64,000 nt of DNA from Klebsormidium nitens (taxonomy: Eukaryota; Streptophyta; Klebsormidiophyceae; Klebsormidiales; Klebsormidiaceae): positions 1-64,000 of the forward strand of contig DF237045.1 of assembly GCA_000708835.1 (NCBI GenBank). The letters are read 5' to 3'. A program made the position numbers and the translations under genes. The notes under the pieces are model-generated. The model did not search any database, had not been told where the DNA came from, and saw only the letters and a list, made by a program, of their open reading frames with translations. Shown piece after piece: positions 22,601-32,075 of the stretch. Position 1 is the stretch's first letter; every line of letters starts with the position of its first letter.

Positions 22601-23392
22601 ACGAAGCATAGCTTGTTTGAGTGGACTATTCTGCGATTGGACGGACTACAGGATCCTGCATTCTTTGTGAGCTGTAAAGCTGTGCAACATTGTCTGAGCT
22701 TGCTTTGCAATCCCTACCATTCATCACCAAGCATTCCTAGTTGGCCCAGTCTTCTAGGGAGGGTGATCGCACCTCATTTGGACCGAGGTCTGTGAAGTGG
22801 TTCTTTGATGCAGCGGCTCCGCCATTTGTGTTCCAAAACCGTTGATATGGCTCTGCAAGATCATCAATGGGGGCAACAATTTCAAGTGCACTGCCAGATA
22901 GTCATGGCCTCACACATTGGAGACTAAGAGCTGCACCATTTAGTTACTCAAATTGCAGTCTACAACAAGGAGAGGGTCCAGAATCTTTTGGCATCACAAT
23001 CTGCGTACTTAATTGTGAAGTTATCAAACTGTCTAAAAGCAGCTTGCATGGATCAGGCTAAAAGTATCTGTCAAGCAGGAGCTGTGCAGGGGTCAATCAT
23101 TTGCGCCTCCTGCTTTCAAATTTTCTGCTCAAAGGCTCTATTGATAGTTTGAGCTGGCTCTAAACGGCGTGAAAAGCGTGGGGCAATTCATCTAGCTCAC
23201 CTTCGATCCCAGATACTCATGTAGATAAAGAGTGTCCCCATCCTTATCAACATGCTCCAGGTTGGCCAAACCTTTGAAATGCATAGGCATAAGTTCATTG
23301 AGGTCGTCTTTGCCGGCATCTCTGGTCATCGAGTGCATCTGCGCCATGCTTGTACCTCTGTGTGTGCCACCTACATTTTGGGTTGCATCCAC
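19615..23392 (-). CDS. CENP-C: Centromere protein C (plant-type CENP-C homologue)
   Basis: Inner kinetochore protein that binds the CENP-A nucleosome through its CENP-C motif and links it to the outer kinetochore. Proposed minus-strand exons: 23392-23201, 22218-21768, 21355-20658, 20275-20119, 19739-19615, about 540 residues. Junctions are GT-AG and phases agree (0,1,0,1). The diagnostic match is the last join: RIQKSRKSLAG|AG, then GVRRTTRVPLRPLEWWRNE, which fits the plant CENP-C block (RRSLA-AG, GVRRSTR, RPLEYW). Upstream, KPRPKGRGLRREGSRRVARK resembles the basic RRPG block of plant CENP-C. Exon 3 is proline-rich and disordered, with acidic runs; low conservation is usual for this family. 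The first exon, from 23392, is the least certain. The C-terminus is also uncertain: an in-frame TGA at 19615-19617 ends the simple model. A 28-nt GT-AG gap (19631-19604) would instead continue into VGIGIKH, like the family TVIGIKY, and end at 19380. Confidence 0.8.
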
Positions 23393-25718
23393 CTACCTTT
23401 GTAGCAGATATGCCCCAGTGTCTCTGAGGCCCTGCTGAGATATTCCAAACTTATGTTTCTCCTTCACTCTTCTCTGCAGCTTGTTTTCTCAAGGACATCA
23501 CTTGGTGTTCTAGTGTGAATCACCAGTATCTGCGCAGAGCTTTTGAGGCTGAGCTTGAAGGAGAGAGGGAAGGCGTCATGCCAAAACAACGCTTCCCCAC
23601 TAATCCGAGAACACCCAGCTCATCAGGTGGAGCGTCGGGACTCCTACAGCTCCGCCTCTCCACAGGTACCTATGTACGGTGCTTCTTGTCACTTTCAGTG
23701 AAAAGTGCCATTTTCGTTTTGAGTTCCAAACGCAATTCCTTCTGCAAGAGACAGAAAACGGCAGAGAGGAGGCTGTCAAGTTTTGTCTGAAGACAAGTTT
23801 TGATCACGGATTGATCAGCAAAACTTTTGAATCTAGAGGACTTGCCCGATCGACGGATTCGATTGAGAGTTTCTCCATCGACGGTTACAGGTAGCTGAGA
23901 GTTCCTGTGAACGGTAACTGCAGCTGGGTAGCCCCCGGCGGTGGTTTCGTGAAAGCACCCCGGTCACTGCCTAAGTTATGAGATGGATTAGCGGCATTTT
24001 CCCCGGGTGCGTCTCGATACCCGGGGTAAGAGACAGCTTGATATTGGTCAATTACGATCTGCTGATGTCATGACCTGACTCAAAGACCAATCAGATTTGA
24101 GCAATGAGCAATTCAGTGCGTCAGCAACCGAGCAATCATTGAGTCATGCATGAGTCCGTCATGGTCATGCCAACATGGTGCATTTGGCAGGGGGACTCGA
24201 CGTGGAAGAGCGCAACTTCTTTTTGGAGCAAATATCTTTGAAGGAAAGCTGGGCATCAAAGCTAGGATAAAACTGCTTGGGCGCTTGCAAGGTTGAACTT
24301 GCGGTGCGGTCTCTCGTGACTGCGTTTGTGTAGCATAGATTTTGACCGCCTGTGAAGCTACATAATATTTTGGAAAGTCCACCACCTGGGGAAGGTTGAA
24401 GCCCCGAAAAGGCAACAGGATGGGGCGTGGCGGCGATGCAACGGTTCCTGCTGAAGGACAGCGCGTCCCAGCATTCCCCCGAGCTCCATCGGTATGCCCC
24501 TCGTGCTACCTGAGCTAGATCTGGAACTTCTTTTGACTACTTGAGTGTTATCTTCGTGTCCAAGCAATCAGTCCATCTTAGTGTCAGATCTTTAATCGGT
24601 CTCAAGCCGGTGGTGCATTGATGTGGCTCCAAGTCCGCAGGAGACCTTGGAGCGAGGGTTCCGTCTAGATCTGGTCTCAATCTACTTTCTGCACTTTTAT
24701 GATGCATTTATTGACATGCGTTATAGATTAAAGGATTGTCAACAGAATTGGAATAATGTCAAGATTTGGTAATGGTGTCAGTGACCCTTAATTTGATGGA
24801 CTTTGCATCAATTCTGAAACTATGCGCAGTGACTTTGTTTGCTCCGCAGTTTGAGAATCTTTCTTCAAATCAAGTGCTAGAGGCAGGGCTCCTTTTATTT
24901 GATGACAAAACAAGCTTGTCGTGAGATCTTGGGGCAGCTTTTGCACAAAACTCTTCGATTATTGAGTGGTACTTAAATTGCTCTTTATGGTTTATTTCCA
25001 TAGATCTGCGACCATCAGAGCAGCGTTTCTTTTGCTGCCGATCTGCGCAGATTGTCCTTTCTGGATTGGTTGGAAGTTTGTTGCGTCTAAGTCTGCCAAT
25101 TCTCCGAATCCGCTCAAGTGTAGCAAGGGATTTTGACCAGGCATCGAACCAGCAATTCTGCAACATCTAGGATTGAAGTATGCAAATTTGACATTGAACG
25201 AATTGGGCAATTTGTAATCTGCGTCAGGCATCACAAGTGCCATTTATTGGGATTTACCTGTCCTTTGATGTGACATTTGAGAGTTAAAGCAGTTTCAATA
25301 GGGCAGTTTTGAGCATTCAAGGGCGGATTTGCGTCTTCATTTTAGTGTTCTCCTCTTGTTTGTTGACTTTCTTGAACCACAAAATCCTTGGTGAATGGTT
25401 GGTGTTTGTTTCTCAGACCCGTCATTTTTCAGGTTATGTAACTTGACTTTTGCAAGCAGAAGAAGTGGTGCACTGGAAGAAGATGTTGAAAGAATTTATA
25501 GAAGCCATCTTTAGATTTTCATATGTTTCCATCTTTGGTTCAACTCAAGAAACCATGACGACTTATCACTACAGAAGTCCTATCAGCCTCATCTTCTAAG
25601 GCGCAACGCTTTCCATACCCACCCGGCTAACAGATTCTTGCAGGTTTCTGATAGGCTTATTGCCTTTGAAATATAGAAGTAGTCTCCAAACCCCCACCTC
25701 CCCTTCTTTCCCCCACAG
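23393..25718. other. CENP-C 5' flank and unresolved 5' end of FAD2
   Basis: The desaturase exon at 25719 starts in phase 0 and lacks the usual 20-40 residue N-terminus, so at least one upstream exon should lie here. An ATG at 23579 opens a 28-codon stretch ending at a GTACCT donor in phase 1, which does not fit the phase-0 acceptor. No other candidate was convincing. Part of this stretch is probably a long 5' intron. The minus-strand CENP-C promoter should lie just after 23393. Confidence 0.4.
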
Positions 25719-28700
25719 GACAAGCCCCCCTTCACCGTCGGCGACCTCAAGCGCGCGATTCCCCCCCACTGCTTCAAGCGCTCCCTGCTGACATCATTCT
25801 CCTACCTGGCCACCGACCTCGCAATCATCGCCGCGCTGGCCTTTTCCACTCGCTACTTCGAGCACCCCACCGTCCCAAAACTTGTGTCGTACCTTGTTCT
25901 CTGGCCCCTCTACTGGGCAATCTGTGGCAGCGTGGCCACGGGAGTCTGGGTCATCTCTCACGAGTGCGGCCATCAGGCATTCAGCGACTATGGATGGGTC
26001 AACGACACCGTCGGGCTCGTGTTTCACTCCGCACTCCTGGTGCCCTACTTCTCGTGAGTGGCTGTCTCTCTGATCTGACTTTCCTAGCCTTGCGTTGTCT
26101 GTAATTTATTATTCCCTGGGTTGTCTGCTCCTGTAAGGTGAATCCCTGTCGCAATACGGGTGTGGTCAGGCTCGAGGGACTTGCGCATGCAGTTGCTACA
26201 GTGCCTCTAGTAGTCAATAAACCATTCACTGTTCACGTGTTTGAACGGCCACACTGTCAAAAAAATTGCACGGTTCGTTGGCAGCAGAGCAGACTCAGAT
26301 ATCAGAAAGTTGCCAGTGGTATCAAGAACCCTCTTTGGAACTATGGGTCACTGCAGAGTTATGGGTCACTGCAGAGTTACAAGAAGTTGGCCACTCTTGA
26401 GCCCAAGTCGAGCGCCTTCCTGGATGCTGACGTCAGCACTCCTTGCAGGTGGAAGTACTCGCACCGAAGGCATCACAGCAACACCGGAAGTCTGGCCAAA
26501 GACGAGGTGAGCTCCGCAGGTTTTCGGATGGGTTCGCAAAACTGCACAGCTTGCCGCTGAACATTCTGCACCGAGTGCTGATAGCGGGCTAGTAACCAGT
26601 TGCCCAAAAACCTTCTGTGGCCGCGTGTGTTTTTCGCGGAACAGCACAAAGGGGCTAGGCCCTTGAGTCATCACGCTTTCGATTCGTGAGGCAGCTTGCG
26701 CTTTTGACCACTGTCGAGCTTCTCGAGTATCTCACCTGCAACTTGCATCTTCCATATTTTGTGGCCAGTGGTACCCTGGCTGTCGTTGAAAGCGATTGCT
26801 CCATTGCAGGTGTTTGTCCCCCCTCACGCGGACAACCTGCCTTGGTTTGGCGTCCTGACCGAGTTCTCTCTAGGCCGTTTCATGTACCTCACCTTCATGC
26901 TCCTCGCCGGCTGGTGAGTCAATCTTTCGAGGAGCCTCGTTTTCTTGGTCCTTCTGCACTGGAGGCCAGTCCTTTTCTTGATCTTTTCAGGGTCGGGGTT
27001 CCAGTTTATTTGATAGGCCAGTTCGAACCCGTAATAAAGCTGGCTTCTCTTCTTCGAAGTTTCATCGCTGACGTCTCGGTCGCTGAAGTGGGAGCCTGGT
27101 CCAGAGGATGGATTGACCCATCTTGACCGTGTCTTCTAATCGCCCTCGATGAGTGGTTCCTGATTCTCGAGAGATGAAAGTAAGAGTGCTCCTTGGTTGT
27201 CAAATTCCAGGAGATTGCATACTTTCCTTGATGAGGGAGAGGTCGCTTTAGACAGCCAATGACGCGGTCCCCAGCGTTGTCGATTTGGCACAGTGCTGAG
27301 GCGTAGAGGAAGCGGGGGGGCTTGCAAGTCTATGAAAATTCTGGCAAAAACATTACCAAAATATCTTGATTTCTAGCTTAACCATGCCGTCGTACTCCAT
27401 TGCTAACACAAGCTGCGGCCATATCAAGCAACAACAATTTCTCGAGAATGTTCAACTGATGGCGAAAACACAAAGTATCAGAGTTTCTTCTCCTTTGCTA
27501 ACACAAGCCGCAGCCATCTCAAGCAACAACAAACTCTCGGAAATGTTCCTTCGGTGACAGACATACAAATGCACCAGGCCCCCTTCTTTTCCAGGCCGTC
27601 ATACCTCATCTCCAATGCAACCGGCCGCCCCTACAAGGGGTGGGCCAATCACTTCGTCCCTTAGTCGCCCATTGTGCATTATTGCTAACAAGCCCGCAGT
27701 CTATTCCAACGACAACTTCGAGAATATTCCTCTAATGGCAAAATTACAAAGGGTCAAAGTCCCTTCTTTTCCAGGCCGTCATACCTCATCACCAACGCGA
27801 CCGGCCGCCCTTACAAAGGTTGGGCGAACCACTTCGTCCCCCAGTCGCCTATCTTCAACAAGAGCGAGCAGTTCTTCGTCCTCGTCAGCGATCTCGCGCT
27901 GGTTGCAGTGATCTACGGGCTCTACACTCTGAGCGGCTTGTACGGCGGCGCTTGGCTCTTCAAGGTGAGACGCTCTCTTGTTAGGGGCCTCCGTAATAAG
28001 TGACAGTTGAGACGCCTTCCACGGCCAGAGACTTTGTACCCTGCTCCATTGCATTATTTTCTGCGAAACGTGGGTTACGCTCATGGGCTTGAGTCTGCTT
28101 CTAAGGATTGTCACGACTTATTTCGACGCTTTGCACTGGACTCTCCTTATCAATCTCTGAATCAATGACAGGACCCTGCCCGTGTCAATGCGAGAGAAAT
28201 CGTTGCAGCGCTGTCAAAACACAACTCACGCTGCACAGCCCTAAAATTCAGCAACCCTGCAGCTGATTCACTTCCTCTACCAATCAAAGGCCGATATTGA
28301 GCATATGCAACGGCTTTCTGTTCAGCCGGTCGACTTCCAACCATTCCCACACCGCCACTTTTCTTACAGGTTTACGGCGCCCCCCTGCTGGTGGTCAACA
28401 GCTTCCTGGTGCTCATCACATTCCTGCAGCACACGCACCCCGCACTGCCGCACTACAAGGACAAGGAGTGGGACTGGCTGCGCGGGGCGCTCGCCACCGT
28501 TGATCGCGACTACGGCATCCTCAATATCGGTGAGCTTTTGCAAGATCTTTTGTTTACTGTTCTTCTTAATGGTTTGTCATCTGGAACGGGTTTGGTCCGT
28601 GGGTTGTTGATTGAACAGCGTTTGGGACACTGAAGTGGTCGTGCAAGGAGCTCGCCACCGTCGATTGCAACTACCGCATCCTTACCATTGGAGAGCATTT

Positions 28701-29741
28701 TGTCGGTTATGTTTGGACGGTTCTCTTCTTTTGCGAAATGTCATGTGAGCAGCTTTGGAAGGACTGGGTCCGGGGAATTGAGGCGTCCTTCTGGCTTTTA
28801 GTCGCGACATGAAACTTTCAACATCATTGAGTTTTTGCCGCTCCTCCTGTGGGCCATTGTGCCCCACAGTGAACGGGCTTTCAATCCGACTGTCTGTGCG
28901 GCATACTCGCCACGTCGAGTGCATCTTGCTGATCCCAAAGTTCAGTGAGGCCTTTGCCGTTACCCATTGGTCGATGCCTTTGCGGATCCCCTCGTGAAGG
29001 ATGCTCTTCTCGGGCCCCACTGACATCAGCGTGACGTCGTTCTGCAGCGCACCACCACATTGCCGACACCCACGTGGCGCACCACCTGTTCTCCACGATG
29101 CCCCACTACCACGCGCAGGAGGCGACGGAGGCGATCAAGCCGGTGCTCGGGCCGTACTATCAGAAGGACACGACGCCCATCTACGAGGCCATGTGGCGGG
29201 AGATCAAGGAGTGCAACTACGTGAGTGCCATGTGTCGTTTGCACGATACGCCTGTGATTGATTGGCTTGATGCTTCTGCCAGGGCTGGCTCTGCTTCTCG
29301 GCCTTTGCCTCCACGATAAGTTACGGGGCCGTTTGGCGGGAGATCAAGGTCTGCAATTACGTGAATGCCACGTTCTGGTCTGCCGGTATGGCACAACAGT
29401 TTACTGAAGAGTACGGCCTTTATTGAAATGACGGTATGGCGAGGGTTGCTGTCGCAATTGTTCAAGAGAAGTGTAATGGAAGCGAGAGTGGTTGTGTGTC
29501 AACTTTCGTCCGAACGAGATGTTTAGTTCGTTTCCCCCTTCGGTAAATCTGAACGCGTCTCCTTCTATCTTCGAGCCAGGCTACTGAAGGGTTACAAAAG
29601 GGACCGCTTGACTGTTCTTTTGGGTTGTCCGGGTACTGAGGGATGTATCCTTTTTGGCAGGTTGAGGCTGACGAGCCGTCCAAGCCGGGCGTCCTTTGGA
29701 TGAAGAGCCGCAGCGACCTGAAGGCAAAGAAGGGCAACTAG
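25719..29741 (+). CDS. FAD2: Omega-6 (delta-12) fatty acid desaturase, microsomal FAD2 type, 5' exon not found
   Basis: ER membrane di-iron desaturase that makes linoleate from oleate on phosphatidylcholine, drawing electrons from cytochrome b5. Exons: 25719-26053, 26449-26506, 26810-26913, 27775-27964, 28370-28529, 29048-29220, 29661-29741; all GT-AG, phases 2,0,2,0,1,0. The three histidine boxes are intact: HECGHQAFS (exon 1), HRRHHSNT (exon 2) and HVAHH (exon 6). Other family blocks: [75 protein letters not shown]. It is microsomal rather than plastid: the boxes match FAD2, not FAD6. The end, [13 protein letters not shown], is lysine-rich, which could aid ER retention. The N-terminal exon is missing from the model. 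Six introns in the coding region contrast with the single 5'-UTR intron usual in angiosperm FAD2. Several introns carry partial copies of the adjoining exons. Omega-6 rather than omega-3 activity is inferred. Confidence 0.9.
26342..26377. repeat. Perfect 18-bp tandem duplication in FAD2 intron
   Basis: TATGGGTCACTGCAGAGT occurs twice head to tail in the intron between the first two identified FAD2 exons. Confidence 0.9.
27383..27855 (+). repeat. Tandem partial copies of the FAD2 exon 4 acceptor and exon head
   Basis: The intron tail plus start of exon 4 (acceptor CTTTTCCAG at 27774, coding for [17 protein letters not shown]) is preceded by a close copy at about 27497-27675. That copy has its own CTTCTTTTCCAG and the same reading, but a TAG after HFVP. 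A shorter third copy spans about 27383-27495. The copies share intronic words such as TTGCTAACA and AACAAC upstream of the acceptor, so the unit spans the intron/exon border. Confidence 0.85.
28470..28790 (+). repeat. Partial copy of the FAD2 exon 5 end inside the following intron
   Basis: The real exon 5 end (CTCGCCACCGTTGATCGCG from about 28488, with its donor at 28530) is repeated in degraded form from about 28650 (CTCGCCACCGTCGATTGC). Similarity continues about 70 bp into the intron sequence (TTTTGT, GTTCTCTTCTT, GGGTCCG). The donor GGTGAGC has become GGAGAGC in the copy. Confidence 0.8.
29180..29400 (+). repeat. Partial copy of the FAD2 exon 6 end inside the following intron
   Basis: TGGCGGGAGATCAAGGAGTG of exon 6 and its donor (CAACTAC|GTGAGTGCCA) recur at about 29334-29370 as TGGCGGGAGATCAAGGTCTG and CAATTACGTGAATGCCA. 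The copy keeps reading frame for a few codons but its donor is altered (GTGAAT). Confidence 0.8.
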
Positions 29742-32075
29742 CCGAAGTTCGCATTACGGCTGGCCCTTTCTGCAAAAAAAACACGCCGATGGATGGTAAC
29801 TCTTGCATTATTGCGTTGGCGTTGCTCGCGGAGCGAATTGGCGAGAAGCTGGATTTGGGATTCGTAGCGCCGGGCACATTGCCACGAGTGCGCTGGTTGG
29901 GAGTGCTGATTTGTACAGGATGTCTCTGATATTGAGAGTTCGTATGCACGAACAACGATTGCATGTAGCGGAAGAGGAACGGGAGTGCTTGATCCGAGGG
30001 AGGGTCGATAGGCAGTTGTATAGTTGTTCCCCCAATCAGATTCTGTTGAGCCACGCCTAATTAGGATTGCATGTACACTAAGCGCCACTTGCCACTCAGT
30101 TTCAATGACTGCCGTTGTTGATCTTCTAGAATCATCTGAAGTTTGCGTAGCCTTCTCCTGCACCGACTGACACAATGCTTCCAGCCCCACTGATCAGGTC
30201 TACTGACAAGGATTCAGTCATATGTTTACTCGATTTGATTCTTGACTTGATTCGAACTTCATGCACCTTTTTCTCAGGTTGCTCAATCGGATCACATGGC
30301 GGATGTGATTGTTGGAACGCCATAACATGTCTCGATATTGTGCATTGTATGTCAAAACACAACCTGCGTCACACACTCTCTAGTTGCCGACGACGGGCTT
30401 CCTTGGTCGAAAACACAGTGGGCGCCATTGAATGCCTTGGAGACAGCGGGGAGAGCGCTATAGGCCGGAGCTTAACCCCCGCGTTACATCAGGCAGGATA
30501 TCCATAGGCTGAGCGTTATGAAAAACCGGTTCTGGTTGTAGGATCGAAGAACACACATGTATGGTGCTTCGAAGTTGCGCAATACACCGATCACACAAGC
30601 TGTTCCGCCTGAATTTCGTGAGGACGACTTCCGACCATCTAGCAATCTTTCTCTTCAATCTCTTCCCTTGACGGTTTGTCTCCCTTGGTGCCATAGGCTA
30701 TATACGGCCCCTCATACCTATAGGGATGACGGACTAGTTTAGGTATAATAAGAGCTAGGTATAATAAGCTCCCGTACACTAAAAAACCTAACCCAACAAT
30801 CTACCTGCTCTGCACCCGTACGCACCCTAACCCCCATACTAACCCCACCCGTCCCAGGCCTGCGAGCTTATTATACCTGCCGCTTATTATACCTGATTAG
30901 TCCGAGTTCCTATAGGGTACAACCTCCATTCACTGGCATTAACTTTTATGCTCTCCGCGACGTCAAATGTCGCCACGTCATCCAGCATCATGTGAAACGC
31001 AACCTTCCGAGGAACGTCAGCCGTCGATTCGCATAAGGATGGTACGCCGTATACACCGGAGTGCGGCGGTTTCTCCATCGCAACCTCCGGAATCAACCAC
31101 ATTTTCCCCTGTCAATGCGTCATCAGATTCATGGCTTCCTTCCAGGACTCCACTGACGTGACCACAGCGTTTGTACGGTAGCTGAGGAGAAGGGCAGCAT
31201 GTTTGAGCTGAAGTTGTTACAACTGTTTGAATGGGGAAAGGAAGAGGTCTCCTTGCAACAGAAGAAGGGGATACGGGGCGACGCTGCAGAATCAGGCAAG
31301 GGGACCTGATTGGGAGACCTGGAGGTTACGCAGGCGTAGTTTGAGGGGTTTTCATGAGCTGGGTCCAATGTGAAATACATGAAAGATTATTGGCACCTCA
31401 CACATAAGAGCTGATTAGCTAGCTGGCCCAGTAAATGATGAAAACATAAGCCGTCTGGCTTTGACTGGAGACTTGCTATTGATGTTGGATTGAGCTGAGG
31501 TAAGAATTCGATGCTGAGATCTGACGTTTGCTACATTGGGGCTGAATACTGAGAAAAAGGTATGTTGCCCGATTGCAGGATGCTTGCAAAAGTCTTGATA
31601 TCTTTGGTGGTAAACCAGGCTTCTATGCGGAGCGCTCATCCGAGCAATTGGTGGTGTCTTCCACAGAAATTTCAACGCTCAATCAGCTCTCTTGATAAGA
31701 TTATATATCTCTTTTATGGAAGGTTTCTGAGTGTTCTCACCGATTAATAACAATATTTTGTTTAAGCCAACGTAGGCTCCAAAAGGGAGCCTGAATTATG
31801 GTTGCTGCTTTACACTACCTTTGACAGTGCTGCCTCAGGCCTGGAAAGGAAGGCTCGGCGGTTGGATTATCAAACTAGGATAGGGACAATGACCACTATC
31901 AGAAAGAGGCACTTTTCAGCAATGAAGCTTCCGAGAGGAGTATACTCGAAGTGTTACTATGAGATAGAAGCCACTAACACTTGGAAGATCCCTGTTTGCA
32001 GGAATTTGGTTTGAACAACTACCGACACGCGAGCGCAGCAATAGCTGAAGACCCCACTTAGACTCCCCGCGCAGA
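29742..32075. other. Intergenic between FAD2 and the SAM-domain gene
   Basis: No coding signal. It contains the MITE-like element at 30726-30908. Just before 32076, CTCCCCGCGCAG could be an acceptor of a 5'-UTR intron, or simply leader sequence. Overlapping small frames on both strands near 29.6-30.1 kb show no motifs. Confidence 0.45.
30726..30908. mobile_element. MITE-like element, copy 2, with 9-bp flanking repeats
   Basis: Flanked by CCTATAGGG at 30717-30725 and 30909-30917. The left end reads GGACTAGTTTAGGTATAATA then AGAGCTAGGTATAATAAG. The right end in reverse complement reads GGACTAATCAGGTATAATAA then GCGGCAGGTATAATAAG. The arms therefore each hold two AGGTATAATAAG blocks. The core has CTGCTCTGCACCCGTACG, then CACCCTAACCCCCATACT and AACCCCACCCGT. 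No reading frame. A 9-bp target duplication fits Mutator-like elements. Confidence 0.7.

Noticed and set aside
23579-23662. Candidate FAD2 first exon (MPKQRFPTNPRT)
   Set aside because: Its GTACCT donor leaves phase 1, whereas the exon at 25719 needs phase 0.
25100-25190. tRNA-like word GGTTCGATGCC on the minus strand
   Set aside because: Resembles a B box, but the arm pairing and a matching A box could not be found at the right spacing.
30781-30860. CCCTAACCCC stretches as interstitial telomere
   Set aside because: Not a regular tandem array. The same core recurs inside bounded elements at 6.4 and 62.6 kb, so a mobile element explains it better.
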